This document shows, piece after piece, positions 1 to 12,548 of a stretch of DNA of 64,000 nucleotides. Both the position numbers and the translations under genes were made by a program. The notes under the pieces were generated by a model that was not told where the DNA came from, searched no databases, and saw only the letters and a program-made list of their open reading frames with translations. Source of the DNA: Telmatactis stephensoni (taxonomy: Eukaryota; Cnidaria; Anthozoa; Actiniaria; Isophelliidae); the NCBI GenBank assembly GCA_029948255.1, contig JALIZF010001809.1:434001-498000 (forward strand). Reading direction: 5' to 3'. How positions within the stretch are numbered: position 1 is the first letter of the stretch; every line of letters begins with the position of its first letter.

Positions 1-147
1 GCGCCTGACTAGCATCCAAGAGGTCAAAGTTTAAACGCCATATGGGAATTTTTCGTAAGTCCATTTCTACTCGATTGGCTTAGTACGATCATACTGAACG
101 TCTTTCAAAATATTTAACTATCTATTGCGTTCTAAAAATTAACAAAC

Positions 148-3100
148 CTGTTGTAGAATCTCTGGAGCCATCCATGGTAGGACGTCTATTGCATGTAAGG
201 GTACGTCAAAGGCCACGCCCGAGGTACTGGCTTGTTGGTCAAGTTTGAGAGAATTTCTAAACCCAGCCAGACACACCATACCATCTGTACCAATGAGTAT
301 ATGGCCTCCCTTGATTCCTCTGTAACATTCAGAATTTGGATTACTCGGGCTACCTGTGGTAGAGCAAGCCTAAATCTGTGTTTCGGTCGTCAAACGGGCA
401 AGTGCGCAAAATTACCCAGATGTCCTAGTTGCAAGCTTTGTTACTCGGGCTTCCTCGTCGCCCAAGTGAATGCTATTATAGCGTCTATTTTAGTGATAGA
501 CATGCGTGTTCAGTCACGTGAGTTGCCTGAACGAAGGGACGAACAACAACAATTCTGAACAATTGAATTCTAAATATGATTCAGGGCTCGGTTGTTCGAA
601 AGACGATTGGCGCTAACCCAGGATTAGATCTAAAGAAAATCATTGATTTTAACCCAGGATTAACTCTAAAGAAAACCATTTATTTTAACCCAGGATTAAC
701 TCTAATCGCCCTTCGAACAACCGGGCCTAGAAGTCTTTTCTTCTGATCACCTGTGAATAATAGACATTCTTTGTAGATATTCTAAGCCCTGGAATACTTC
801 TTTTAAAATACAAGAAATAAGCACTTCTGGCATCCCATCAGGAAAACTTCCATTAAGGACGTCGGCACACGAACCTTAGGGAAACAATCAATAAAATATA
901 AGAGTTAGGACGGTACGTTAGTTGTGATACAGCTGCGATTGGTTGAGATACGTGTGTTATTAAAGTACAGACTCCCGGATGACGTCACAGCATATTACGC
1001 GCACACGCGATTGATTGAAATAGCATTTTAGCATAAAGATAATTGAAAGTAATGTAGGGCGTTTCGACGACTTAAAAGTACAGACCCACGGAAAATTGGA
1101 ATCTATTAAATGCAATTTTAGAGATTTTGTTGCGAGAGCGAAATTGCCGAATGTATCACGTCTGTGCAACAACGCCTGCAAGATTCCCCGCAACAAAAAT
1201 TTGTTGCAGAAAGTTCACAAGTTTGAAATTTTCTCTGCAACATAATGAATATTGCACACATCGTACTGAATGTTGCACGCCTGCAAGATTTCCCGCAACA
1301 AAAATTTGTTGCAGAAAGTTCACAAGTTTGAAATTTTCTCTGCAACATAATGAATATTGCACGCCTCGTATTTAATGTTGCAGAGTGATAATAGACGCTG
1401 CAGTTTTTCTCTGCAACAAAATGTAAAGTTGCTTGACAGCGCGAGCGAAAAGTGCAGCGTGTATCACCGGCTTAAGGATAGTGACTTACCATAAGACATC
1501 AATGGAAACACCGTCCATAATTCTTGTTTAGAAATAAAGGCACTATACAATGGTAGTATGTTGGGATGATGTAATGATCTAAGGACCTGTACTTCATGCT
1601 GCCAAGAAAATGATAGCACTAATTAATTCTCTTATTCATAACCACAAGTCTCCAAGTGCCACTTAGAGTAGATTTCGTATGACTGTGAAAACGACACCGC
1701 ACGGTCACGGCACGGTTACGGCAGGAATTTCGAATGTTTTTATAGAAAACGCGGCACTGACACGGTCACGGCACGGCGCGGTCCGTTTCACACTCATACG
1801 AAATCTGCTCTATTTTACCCATCCACAGCACAAACTTTTCATATTAACTCAAATACCGCAGCAGTTAACTGCTAAATTTCTTCTCTTTTTATTTAGGTCT
1901 TTTTAGAGAATTTTATTACTTACTTACATACACTGTTAGCTCAAATACCGCAGCAATTAACTGCCAAATTTCTTCTTTTTATATGGAGGTCCTTTTAGAG
2001 AATTTATTACTTACTTACATACACTATAGAGGGATTTTATAGTCTTACAATGCTCAAATTCAATTAATCTAATTTTGTATGAGTCGAAAAGGTACAGGGC
2101 AACATTGTTTCGTAATGCAAATGCAACGTAAATGTAACTTTATAGAGTCCTCATTGGGCGTAGAAAAGTTTCTCTCACGTTTTCTCCGTTGGCTGTACCG
2201 TAATTCAAATTGGCTGTATTTTCAGTATCGCAACTGTTGCCATTCCGTGTGACCGTACTGTAGATTTCAGACCATACGGTTATGTCTACGTAACAACCGT
2301 CGCAAAATGAGCAGATTTTGTACGAGTCTGAATCCATCCTCGGTAACCCATGACTATTATTCTATTGTTTGTACACCCCTGGGTTCCGGAAGATGGTTTC
2401 CCACTCGTACGAAACCTGCTCTTTTGCGGGCGCTGGTTCCGTAAACGTTACCGCACCGCAAAGCCGGTTTACCCAGTTTGTTCTTACGATGCCGCATTCA
2501 GATGTGCCCAATACGTAAAGTAGTACGTACATACGTACACAGTATAATTACTGCATGTGAATTAATGCGGAGATGCAAACGTTTTACATAGCCGTAGAGT
2601 TTGTACTTACGAGCCACGGTCAACCACGCTAATGACTCTGAAATCGTTATATGACAATCTCCTGACGTGAATTCGTGCATTTAACTAAATATCTAGATAA
2701 GTTTTATCGACGTTTTAAATTTTAATCTTTGGGATCACTGATTAAAAAACACCCTTTGTCGGCCGCCACACGGGACTAATCTTTTATCTTTTGACAAAGA
2801 TATGAAAACGAATACAAAAAGACCCGAAATAAAGTTTTGAGCAAATGATTTCCCGACAGCATTTAAATGGCTTTTTCTTTTTTATCTATTTTTCAAAAAT
2901 AAAAACAAGACGCCACATAGGTGTTCACTCGTGATTTCTGCGATGGAGATATGCACTAGTTGTGCATGACTAGCAGTTACCAATGGGAATGGCATATGCT
3001 GTAGTCCCGCTATATGTACGTCACGTTTATAAAAAGATCACTTAAGTCGTCTATACTTCATCCGTCTACGATTTCGTTCTTGACGATTTAAGTGCATTCT

Positions 3101-6100
3101 TTTCAAATTCAAATATGTTATTTTCGTTGGTGTTAGATTATAATTTAACATGTCATCTGAATATGTGTGTTCGATTGAGGATACCCTATCGGCCTATTGC
3201 TGGGTTGGATGTGACGTCACGGCAGCCATCTTGGATGAACTTCAACAAAAGATTTCTCTCAAGCGTCTCTTGCTTGTTCATCCAACATGGCTACCGCTTC
3301 TTTGTCTTTTGATTTCTGAAGATATGGATGAAACCCAGCAATTTTGCAGGTTTGTAGAGCTGACTCATGAGATAGAGAAAAGAAATAGAGAGCTAGGGAC
3401 AAAACTGTTACGGGGGCCGCTCTTAATAAAATTCAGGTACCGTTTGTAAGGTTTTATCGAGTTACCTGAGCACGGTACAGCAGCTCATAGAAACTCAACT
3501 CAACTAAAACTACACTGTACCTATATTTATACTAGGTATTTGTTACATCAGACATGACAATTTGCAGTTCTACGATTGGTTAGAAATATGAGATGTTTCA
3601 TAACAACAATTGCCAAAATTGTTCGCAGGATTGGTATTTTTAATCAGTGCGTAATTAATGACCAAATGATTCTCGCTCCTCCTTGCACCTCTAAATCAAT
3701 GTTGGGGTAGAAGACATAGTACAAGCGACTTCTGACATGCAAGTAATTTTGGCAATGATTGTAGTTTGTGATTCTTACCAAATATACCAAGTCTAAATGC
3801 GAGGCTGGCTTAATAATAACCGTGTGAAACGAAAACGAGGCTCATGTCAAGTGATTGACAAAGTCTCCCCAAGATTCCTGTTTGAATATCCGGTAAAATT
3901 AAAGATAGATTCACAAATTGACAGGTCAATTAAAATGTCAGAACGAATTCACAGGTTGATTCAAAAATATTTCAAGTTGTCAATTCAAACCTTGTAAAAA
4001 ACGGTCGATGATGCACGTATCCGTGTAGTTCCTTTCCACTTTTTTCGCATTGCTCATTTTTCAAAACCGCTTCCTTTTTAGCTGTTTCGTAGGGCCGGAG
4101 ATGTTGCGTTAAGTCCGCCGCAGACGTTGTGAAACGGCGTGAGGAAACTACCACGTAAGGCACTTAGCTCAGACGATTTCTCGCCGCAGACGTTGCATCT
4201 TTGGCTACGCGAGGCCAAAAATAGAGCAGGTAAAAGAACACGCGGTGAGAAAAGTGCCTCGCGTGGCAGTTTCCACACACAGTTTCTTAACGTGTGCGGC
4301 GGGCTTTACGGCACGGATAACGTTTCATCCTTGAGATCAAGTGCATACATGTGAAGTATGTAGAAAAATATCTCACAAGTCAGTAAACATTCTTAAAATC
4401 AACTTCCTACTTTAAATCTCATTTTCCATCCAGGTTCATTCATGTTCTGCTATAGAATTATGCAGAAAAGAAAAATTATGTCCACCGTAAACGTACACGG
4501 CTAGCAACGTGATTTTCGCTGACATTGTTAGTAAAGGAGTAGTTTAAGCAACAATATTGTGTTCGTTTTAACAATACCCAAGGAATTTCCAAGCACTACG
4601 GCTTGGGAATTATGACTTTGAAATTATGGCTTTCAATTAGTTATCACCAAATTAAACAGCCCGAAGATCTGAATCCAACAGACAGATGAATATAGAACAG
4701 TTGAATAAGTGTATGTTGCCGTTGCCTGAGCTCATCACACAATTATCAGTCTGTGTAAAGAATAGTACATACAATTCTCGTCTGACTGTCATGTTGGACT
4801 TTGTTTTGCATCGAACTTGACGAACAAGTAGTATTAAACAACTCCTCAGAGAAGGTTTCGTCGCTAGAATAGCTTCCTCACGTAAGTACGGAAATGATAG
4901 CAGATTTGTTTCTCTCTATGCGTTGCATGTGCAATAGGTATCGAAAAGAGAACATTTACTCGACCGCTTTGATATTTTCGTACCTAGCTTTTCTTTGACA
5001 AAAAATTAACAACTATAAAAAAAGCTTGAGCATGCGCTCTGCGCACTATTGGGAGATTCGTGGACGGAGAAAAAAAATGCAGAACTAGACTCAGAATACC
5101 CTGTGTAGCTGCGCCAGCTGCGACGGGAAGGTTAAACTCGGCATTTCCGGATCCCGAGTAACAAAGGCCATTCTCTTAGAAGCAACAGTGTACATCCGAT
5201 ACTTTACCGTACCCATTGCATCCCCCAAGGCGATGAAAGTTGACCGAGGTCGATTTAAATAAACCGAGATACTAGATAACCACTTTTATTGATGGCTTCA
5301 TAAACTGTAGAATTATTGTCACCTCTTAGGGAGTCTTCCGTTTCCCCTAGTTATTTTAAAACCCCAGCTATCCTTCTTGTACAGGAATTGGGAGACTCTG
5401 AGCAGGTTCACTTAGCTTTGTAGATAAATCAAAAGCAACCGCCTTAGAGAAAATCTTAGATGAGTGATCTTTGAATTGCGCATTAGAAACCCAACTCCTG
5501 TGTTCAACACGTAATAAAAACTAAAAAGAGTGCTGAAAATACTCCCACTAGCTGAATACAGACTCTTGCTACTACGGACACACAATTACGGCCCCGGGGA
5601 TGTGCGCAATAGTGGGCGTTGACGGCATAAGTACCGTCACGTTGATAATCACAAACACTAACCTCAAGGTCCTGTAGTTGGTGTGAGCTTTGAAAGTCGA
5701 CGTTTGTCTTTTTTACGACAATAAATGTTGATGACGGCTTGTGTAGAGCAACGTAGATTTTAGCAAACCCATCAAAGCCTTGTCCTACGCGAAAAACAAA
5801 GGCATAGAAAAAGGAAAATAGGACGAAAGTGGGATTCGGCAAGACTTCAAAAAAAACCTGCTTCATTTGTATACACAATTCATGATCGAAGAATGCGGTA
5901 ACTAATTGAAGTGGTTTGAACACCTAAATCTTTCACTATGCAAAAAGAGAGTGTATTACGTGTCTGCTTTGCCATTACATCCACAAACAATACATCTTGG
6001 TTAAGTTTTGTTTTTTTTAATTGTAAACAAAACCAACCAGCAACAATGACAGACTGACAGAGAAATGGTGCTACAGTGTACAGAGACAGAGAAAGACTAT

Positions 6101-6516
6101 TGCCCGCAGAGAGAGAGAAAAGGAGCTGAAAGGGGCATGAAGTTAAACTTACCAATGCTAGTTGTAATTCTGTAATCACTGTGGTCAGGTCTGCAGTCTA
6201 ACACTGGTAAAGAACTTGTCAACTGGTCAGATGACATCACTGGCTACAAAAAGAAACAATTAAAAATCAGACTTCTTTGTCTTCACTAACTTAGTCTCGA
6301 ATAAATATGCAGCTACTTGAAATTTACTGAGACTGTTTTGAAATACTTTCTAAACGGCAGACATACTTACTAATTATAATTTTGAGAAAATGTGAATTAT
6401 TGATTTCTTTTCACACAATTCAAAAGGAGATACGAGAAACAGCTTGTAAATGTTAATATTGATAAATTAGCTGCCTACAATGGATTCTAACTTGAATTAT
6501 AACCCTACAAAAATCT

Positions 6517-6581
<65 letters not shown>

Positions 6582-9500
6582 GAGGGTGATTTTTTTGGGG
6601 GAGGGGATGTCTTGGACTATAATGAATTCTGAATCGAAAGTTAAACATACAATACCATTATGTATTATAAGCAAGGAGACCCATGTTTATAGTATTGTAA
6701 TTAATTATACATAAGGAAGTAAACTCAAATATTGGTTATCAAAAACAACATGCTGTTTTTCTACAAAAAGTCAACATCAAATACTCAAACAGTAATTGAT
6801 TTCTTGGATCTAAAAAAACAAAGTTCATAAATAAAGTGCATTATTTATGTAGTGTAATTGCATTCTATCAAATTTCTCTTTGACCAATCACATATCACAC
6901 ACTTATATAACCAAGCCCCAGGAGTTACAATTAGAGCATAATGCTAATAAAATATTAAATGCAAATACTTGAATGTATTTTCCAAGTTGAAGCTTGTTTT
7001 CTGAATATGAAATAATATTATTTTTGCTCATCAGGTGAAATCTGCATGAGGAATTCAAGTCTTTATGAATTGACAGTTTTTGAGGTTTCCCTCAGGCATG
7101 AAATTACTGAAAAACGTAAGCAGGATATGGTATTTAAAATGAATTTAAATAATACTAAAAACAAAAATTACAATAAAGGTTGTTCAAATTGATGCTAGTA
7201 TAACCATGTTAGACAACTAAATATTCTTTATTTGTTGTGAGACTCAAGGAAAAATGATTGGCTAACTCATTCATGCATCTTTTGGAAAGGTGTTGGATGC
7301 AAATTTATAATTGAAACAGTGTACCTTTTTAGTCCTCTGAGATCCCAGCCTATGCATGGTCCATACAAAATTCAAGACACCTTACAGCACCAACAAATAA
7401 TATTCATACAGGCTAACATCCAAGTAGATTATCCAAAGAATATACCCTTGAAATTTCAATTTCCTAAAACATTTCCTTAACAAAGTCCAACATTTCTGGC
7501 CATTCAACAAGAATTCTACCCAAATAATTATTGTGCAGGTGTGTTTTGTGGTTATGATAATAATCTTTGAGGTCATAGTGATTGTACAGTCATTCCATTG
7601 GCTCACAGGCATGTAATCTGTTGTTATCAATAATAGACCTTTATGTTTATGAATTCACAGTACTTTGTGGTACAATCTAGTGGTGATAACATAAATAAAA
7701 AAATGCATCTGAAAGAAAACTGATAATTTCTACTGTGGGGCCTGCTCAGCTAGATTTAGATGTGAGAATCCCAATGTCAATGTCAAAAATACATGTATAT
7801 GTAATATAAAACCAAAAAATATTAAGTGAAAATAAAATGCAAGCACTAGTTTTACCATGTAAATGATTCTACTGTGCAAATGTACATATAATATAACCTT
7901 AGGGCTAATTATTTTCCTAATTATTCCAAATTAGGCACACTGACAGAAATTAAACTATTCAATGAAAATTTGGAAAACATATTTAACTAAATATTGCATG
8001 ATATTGTTCAATATCAAGTGTGTATTTCCAAAAAGGAATATTGCATAACACAGCTTTATGCCATATATAGTTGAGTGGACCTGAAACTTATATTAGCCAC
8101 CCATCCACAAGTCAGCCAATATTTCTGATCCCTGACATTGCATGATCTGGGTCTAGTTCTTTGAAAGACAGCAAGTGAAAATCATTGATTTTAATCCAGG
8201 ATTAACACTCAAACACCCTTCAAACAACTGGACCCAAATCCATACGTTTACTGTTTACTGTATTAAAACCTTTTAGCAAATTTAGCTAAGGTCTCAAAGT
8301 CTTCCAAACTGTACAAATATCTAAATCTTATTACTTTCACACTAGAGGAATTCTGTATTCTCTATGTCATGATAAGGTTTAAATGGCCATTATGGAGAGG
8401 CAATCATTGTACAAGAGCCTCAATAAAAGTTAATGAGATTACAGGTATAAATATTGAATAGACCATTTCACAAATCTTATCGTTCAACCTCAGCCTCGAC
8501 ACTGACATAATATATTCTTTAGAATTTGACTACAGCCCATGGAATTTTAAAGTGTTTTGATTGTTTGTTGGTGAGTTCATTCGATTCCTTACATTACCAT
8601 GGGCTGTAGTAAATTTCTAAAGAATATAATTATTTCATGCTGTCGAGGCTGAGGTTGAATGATGTGAACCATGAAATGTGAACCATGAGAACCGTGAAAT
8701 GGTCTATTGATGGCAGGGACAGAATAGACCATTATTTTACAGTTATATCTTGGTCAACCACAACCTCGACTGCCTGTTATATATTCTTTGGATTTTGGAA
8801 ACAGCCTGCAAAAGGCAAAGAAGGCACACAAATAAACCATGCAGGGAGGTGTAAATGGTTACATGTAAAGCAAATACTTTGGATTTTGATGGGTTTGTGC
8901 TTTGTTCATTTACATCTCCCTGGTTCATTTGAGTGCATTTCTTGCCTTTTCATGAGCTGTTACCAAACTGAAAAGAATATATTACATGCAGCTGAAGCTG
9001 TGGTTGACCAAGATATAACTGTAAAATGGTCTATTGAAAATGCTGCATATGGTTAAATGAAATTTAAGGCAAAGTTAAAATAAAGGTGCTGGCAAGTGGT
9101 CTCTTGTGTGCATGCATCAGAGCCCCCTAAGCATGCTTGCAATGGGGCTCTCACATACAGTAAGTTATGTTAGTCTTGTGGATCAGGTGATCCTCCATGC
9201 AATGCTTGTTGATGCACCAACAATAGCTGCTTTGGTCAGCTATAAAGTGCCTTTGAACTCTCTTCCCTCATGCCAAACATTCTCATATGTCAACACTCTG
9301 AATCACAGTTTGTTTTGTCATCTTGTTCTTGGATTTGTCATGGGTGCTCAGGATCAGTTCTGCCATAATGCCACATACAGTACACCATAATTCACTTGAT
9401 TATTAGTGTGTTTGCAACCAGTTCACCATCTAGAGAAAGTCTGGCCCACCTCAAGCATATGTGGAGTCCATAGTAGAGATGATGAATAAAAGCACCATTA

Positions 9501-11428
9501 GCTTCTATGTTGCTGTGGCATTCATGGCTCAGTGAGCACAATCTTCCACTTCTTCACCAATGGGTTCTCCAGTGAGCCCAGCCATTCCTACAACACTGGT
9601 GTCAATGCTATGGCTTCACCTTCTTCAGCATTTGGCACCATTTGCCAGGCAAAGTCCACAGGAATTCAGCGGTGGAGGTCAGGTTTATTGGTTGGAAATG
9701 GTGTGGTGCCAGCTGCCAGAGAGGTGGGTCTACAAGCTCACTCACTTCTTTGTGAGTGGTTGCAGTCTCTCAGCCTCTTTATCATAGCCAATGACTAAGG
9801 TGGCTCAAGTTATGTCAACTTTAGTGCCATCATTTTTTAACACTTTTTTGAAAGTCACTGTGCCAGTAGTTTCAGTAGCTTGTGTTTTGTTACCATTGGT
9901 GCCTGGCTCATCATATTCCTTGTGCTAGAAATGCAATCCCTGATGCTCTCTCTTGCTTTCACTGGCAGGAGTTTTGCCCATTGGCTCCCATGGCCAACCT
10001 GTCTCCCTCAGTCATGCCAGTAGGGCTACTCCAAGTGCTGACCTCTTCTCTATGGAGTTAAGAGGCCACCATTTCCTTCAGCAAGGCCTAGTTTTGTAAG
10101 TATAGAGTAATGTGTTCTATCTGAAGGTACACCATAGCCCAATGTAAGTTTGTGGATTTCAGCTGGCAGTTGCCAGTTGGTCAAAATCCATAGTTCTGGT
10201 TTACCTTGTCCAGCCAATGAATTGACTGTGTGTCTTTTGTCTCCTTCTTTATGGATTCTATTCACCATGTTTCTATTAATTATAAAGTCTCCCTGTCTAC
10301 CGATCAGGACACATATTGACATGGGTTTCCTGAGTGGCATGCCCAAGATCGCAAAGGCCGTTATAAGAGGCATTAAGAGGGTACGAGGCTCAGCTACATG
10401 TAAATAAGAGTGACTACTCATCACAGATACCATTTAGTCCAGACCCAGACCTCTTTTTATTGTGCTCAGCTTCAGGCAAAACAGAGTCCAGAAGAACTTG
10501 CATGCTCATGCATTACATGAACTAATCAGACACTGTAAAGTTTTGGTGTGACCTGGTTACAAGTTAGGCCTTTTGACAAGTCATACAGGGCGAATGATAG
10601 CTAAAGTTTTTAGATTATAAGATCTTTGATAAACTATTCAATTAAGTTTCAGCTTAATTAAATTTTAAACAATTTTTTTCATAGTCTCGCTTTAACAAGA
10701 GTGCCAAGCACCTGTAACCTTGCCTGTAAACTAAAACAAAAAAATTTGGGGAATGAAAAAGTGTGGGCTTTGAGAAACACCTGGAAATTTATGTTTTTTA
10801 AAATTACCTTGGGATGATAAATCAAATATTCTAAAGTCCAAGATATAATTATTTTATGTTAAACAACATCTTAATCTAACACAAGAAGTGTATCATAATA
10901 GACTAGCTACAAATAATGTTCACAGAATTTTGTTTAAAAAATATTTAGAGCAGCATTGACCATCAAGCCCATTTCTCCCTGTACCTGGCTTTCGTCTTCT
11001 GCGTTGATAGCCGGAGCAACAGCTATGTTGGCCTTGTCTATACAGACACACTAGGAAGAATATGGAATAAAAACATTTGTAGGATACTTAGTGTAGCTTG
11101 CATAAAGTAGCTGGTGATAAATATATAATCAGTATGAACATCTGAGATTTCACTGGTTTAATAACAGTTTTCAATCTGATCTCCAAAACGTGAGCATAAG
11201 CATTTTTTTAGAATCATTACCAAAAAACCCTTGCTTATAATTTCTAAGAATTACAGGTAGACAGTAAGTTATGAGAGATTGAATAATGACAGCTGTTTTG
11301 ATACTGAGTACTCAAACAACAGAACAAGGGACGCATCTATCTATTCTGCGTGCATACAAAACAAGTAATTCAGCGATCCTGAAATCATCAGTATTTCCAA
11401 AAGCTATTTTACCTACCAAATGAGACAT
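148..11428 (-). CDS. STRADA: STRAD-type pseudokinase (STE20-related adaptor), 3' end beyond the left edge
   Basis: Family role (established): STRAD is a catalytically dead STE20-like kinase that binds and activates LKB1 together with MO25. Exons found on the minus strand: 11417-11428 (tentative, MSHL), 10985-11050, 6153-6243, 5663-5784, 1490-1598, 751-874 and 148-319. All have GT/AG borders and matching phases. Landmarks in order: glycine loop GQGFDGF, beta-3 strand FIVVKKTN, HHPNILPLYSAF, LWTVFPLMSYGG, IIHRGIKGGHILI in place of HRD..N, LAGFRNS in place of DFG, and VLPWMAPEILQQ (the STRAD counterpart of the APE region). The catalytic Asp and the DFG Asp are both absent, so it is a pseudokinase; the beta-3 Lys is present. 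The two vertebrate paralogues cannot be told apart here, so the symbol means STRAD-like. The start is uncertain: an in-frame Met also occurs at 6237. The C-lobe lies outside the window. The 4-kb intron 1599-5662 and the 4.7-kb intron 6244-10984 hold repeats. Confidence 0.9.
584..727. repeat. short interspersed element, GGTTGTTCGAA family, copy 1
   Basis: It is bounded by GGGCTCGGTTGTTCGAA on the left and the inverted TTCGAACAACCGGGCC on the right. Inside, the motif AACCCAGGATTA occurs three times, separated by AAGAAAAYCATT. It is a non-coding MITE-like unit in a STRAD intron. Other copies lie at 8148-8236, 23486-23595, 44280-44350 (partial) and 60829-60968. Confidence 0.75.
1170..1362. repeat. 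two-copy tandem repeat, 105-bp period
   Basis: The block beginning GCCTGCAAGATT at 1174 recurs at 1279 with very few changes. It contains TTTGTTGCAGAAAGTTCAC and TTCTCTGCAACATAATG. The short ORFs across it are repeat artefacts. It lies in a STRAD intron just beside exon 1490-1598. Confidence 0.85.
1665..1811. mobile_element. MITE, AGAGYAGATTTCGTATGA family, copy 1
   Basis: Terminal inverted repeats read AGAGTAGATTTCGTATGA on the left and the reverse complement of AGAGCAGATTTCGTATGA on the right. The interior is rich in CACGGTCACGGCAC. It is about 147 bp with no coding capacity. Sister copies lie at 34036-34179, 55178-55325 and, more diverged, 23892-24108. Fragments with the same termini occur at about 2305-2415. 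Confidence 0.85.
3115..3449 (+). other. short open reading stretch of unknown nature inside a STRAD intron
   Basis: A 99-codon ORF (3150-3449) lies antisense to STRAD. It includes a charged segment (ISEDMDETQQF, FVELTHEIEKRN) and no recognised domain. The upstream bases include a TGACGTCA-type site and a purine-rich block. I do not recognise it. It may be an exon of a nested gene, a decayed transposon piece or chance. The rest of intron 1599-5662 shows no gene I can support; 4085-4320 has repeated CGCCGCAGACGTTG motifs. Confidence 0.2.
6519..6578. repeat. (AG)30 microsatellite
   Basis: It is an uninterrupted AG dinucleotide run of about 60 bp in a STRAD intron, on the 5' side of exon 6153-6243. 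Confidence 0.95.
8148..8236. repeat. GGTTGTTCGAA-family element, decayed copy
   Basis: Shortened and CpG-decayed, it shows TGGGTCTAGTTCTTTGAAA, then AATCCAGGATTAACACT, then CTTCAAACAACTGGACCCA. It aligns with the unit at 584-727, with CG changed to TG/CA at several positions. Confidence 0.65.
8457..8708. mobile_element. palindromic MITE (AATAGACCATTTCAC termini), copy 1
   Basis: The left end AATAGACCATTTCAC is matched by the inverted right end GTGAAATGGTCTATT. Longer inner inverted segments include CAACCTCAGCCTCGACA and AGAATTTGACTACAGCCC. It is followed 14 bp later by a related copy. Confidence 0.85.
8723..9035. mobile_element. palindromic MITE (AATAGACCATTTTAC termini), copy 2
   Basis: Inverted arms of roughly 150 bp each begin AATAGACCAT and contain CAGTTATATCTTGGTCAACC. 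The arms are diverged but colinear, so this is a foldback unit. A 123-codon ORF at 8685-9056 runs across it and is an artefact of the palindrome. Confidence 0.85.
9061..10260. other. CpG-emptied, TG/CA-rich block with scattered short ORFs
   Basis: Across 1.2 kb I find only one CG dinucleotide (in the AGCGG context near 9670), although GC content is locally higher than in the flanks. Several medium ORFs exist on both strands (9106-9390 plus, 9532-9798 plus, 10050-10433 minus), all interrupted and none recognised. The pattern fits an old methylated coding or transposon sequence decayed by C-to-T change. CG dinucleotides return after 10280. I cannot name its source. Confidence 0.45.
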
Positions 11429-11800
11429 GAATCCATTCAGGAAACAACAAGAAGAAGCGATTATCCTGAACACTGTTGTGAACTGATGATATAAACACAG
11501 TCTTGATGCAAGATTAGACCCAAATCATGCCTTTGTTGTGGTCAGTACAGTGGGTTTATACAGCTTTTGTGAGTTTATGCTCAATTGTTTTCAATTAGAC
11601 TATACTTATAACAACTTTGAGGGACATCTACATAAACAACAATTAAAAAATAGATTACTTTCTAGCCACAAAATCTGTATTTCTCTTCGCCGTGAGTCAA
11701 GCAAGTAGACTATTAAACCGCTGACCTAGAAATGTCTTTGTTCTTTTGTATTGAGAAAGTGACAACAAATAGCATAAAAATAACACTCATTTGCAACTGA
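11417..11800. promoter_or_regulatory. divergent 5' region: STRAD start side and tRNA-Asp upstream flank
   Basis: This stretch lies between the tentative first STRAD coding exon (minus strand, donor GTAGGT) and the tRNA gene. I see no clear TATA element or further exon. STRAD transcription should begin somewhere here; this is inferred from exon positions only. Confidence 0.35.
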
Positions 11801-11872
11801 TCCTCGGTAGTATAGTGGTGAGTATCCCCGCCTGTCACGCGGGAGACCGGGGTTCGATTCCCCGCCGGGGAG
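11801..11872 (+). tRNA. tRNA-Asp (anticodon GUC)
   Basis: It is a complete 72-nt cloverleaf. The acceptor stem pairs TCCTCGG with CCGGGGA (one T-G pair), followed by discriminator G. The D-arm lies in TAGTATAGTGGTGAGTA. The anticodon stem CCCGC/GCGGG encloses CTGTCAC, with GTC at 11834-11836. The T-arm is CGGGG-TTCGATT-CCCCG. Internal A and B boxes are intact and there is no intron. CCA is not encoded, as expected for a nuclear tRNA gene. Confidence 0.97.
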
Positions 11873-11883
11873 AGGATCAAGTA

Positions 11884-11892
11884 TTTTTTTTT
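11884..11892 (+). terminator. RNA polymerase III terminator of tRNA-Asp
   Basis: A run of nine T residues begins 12 nt after the mature 3' end of the tRNA. This is the usual Pol III stop signal. Confidence 0.85.
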
Positions 11893-12548
11893 CTTTGTAT
11901 ATTTTTATCAAAACCTTTTTTCACTACCTTTTACGTACCTTTGACGATATTCAATTGACAAAAAAGTGACTTTTGAAGAAACTATAAATAAGAAATTCAT
12001 TCATATTCCATATGCATCATCAATATTTTCTTAATCTTTTGTCACACTCAAGTTTGATTTATACAGAATATATGTCCAATTCAGTCAAAATTATACTGAA
12101 TAAGAATTTATAAACTTAAAAACTAAGTAATTTTTAAAAGTCGTAAAATTTTGCCTGTTTGTGGCTCCCATGGGCTCCCTGTGTATCTGACCTCATTCAT
12201 TCAAGATGGACGACAGTGCACTCATGTGTTTGACGCAAATTAACTAGACCTACATTCATTGATTCAAACGCAGTAACAGGGTTGCTAAACATATTTGTAG
12301 GTGAGATGGTGTTTTTCCAGTTCAAATGACCACGACAACTTTTCCATGAAATGTTTCTGTGCTTTTAGAACTCAAGTTTTGCCAAAGCCTCAATTTTCAA
12401 TGTTGTTGCTTTGCTTTGCACAACTTGCCCTCTGAATCTTAAATGTTCATTGTTTTTCGTCCAAAGTAACTGTTTGGAAAAGCTCGAGTACGTACAAATC
12501 ACCTCAACTTGTATTACGGTTGCAGGTAAAAGTTTGCGTTTATGGTGG

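Noticed and set aside
5504..5923. Single 139-codon minus-strand ORF as an intact small gene
   Set aside because: Only 5663-5784 is coding, as an internal STRAD exon with clear splice sites; the rest is intron.
8685..9056. 123-codon plus-strand ORF
   Set aside because: It spans a palindromic MITE and has no splice or protein support.
12411..12548. N-terminal extension of the aldo-keto reductase
   Set aside because: The frame is open, but the encoded residues (Cys- and Leu-rich) have no counterpart in the family and precede the conserved start by about 75 residues.
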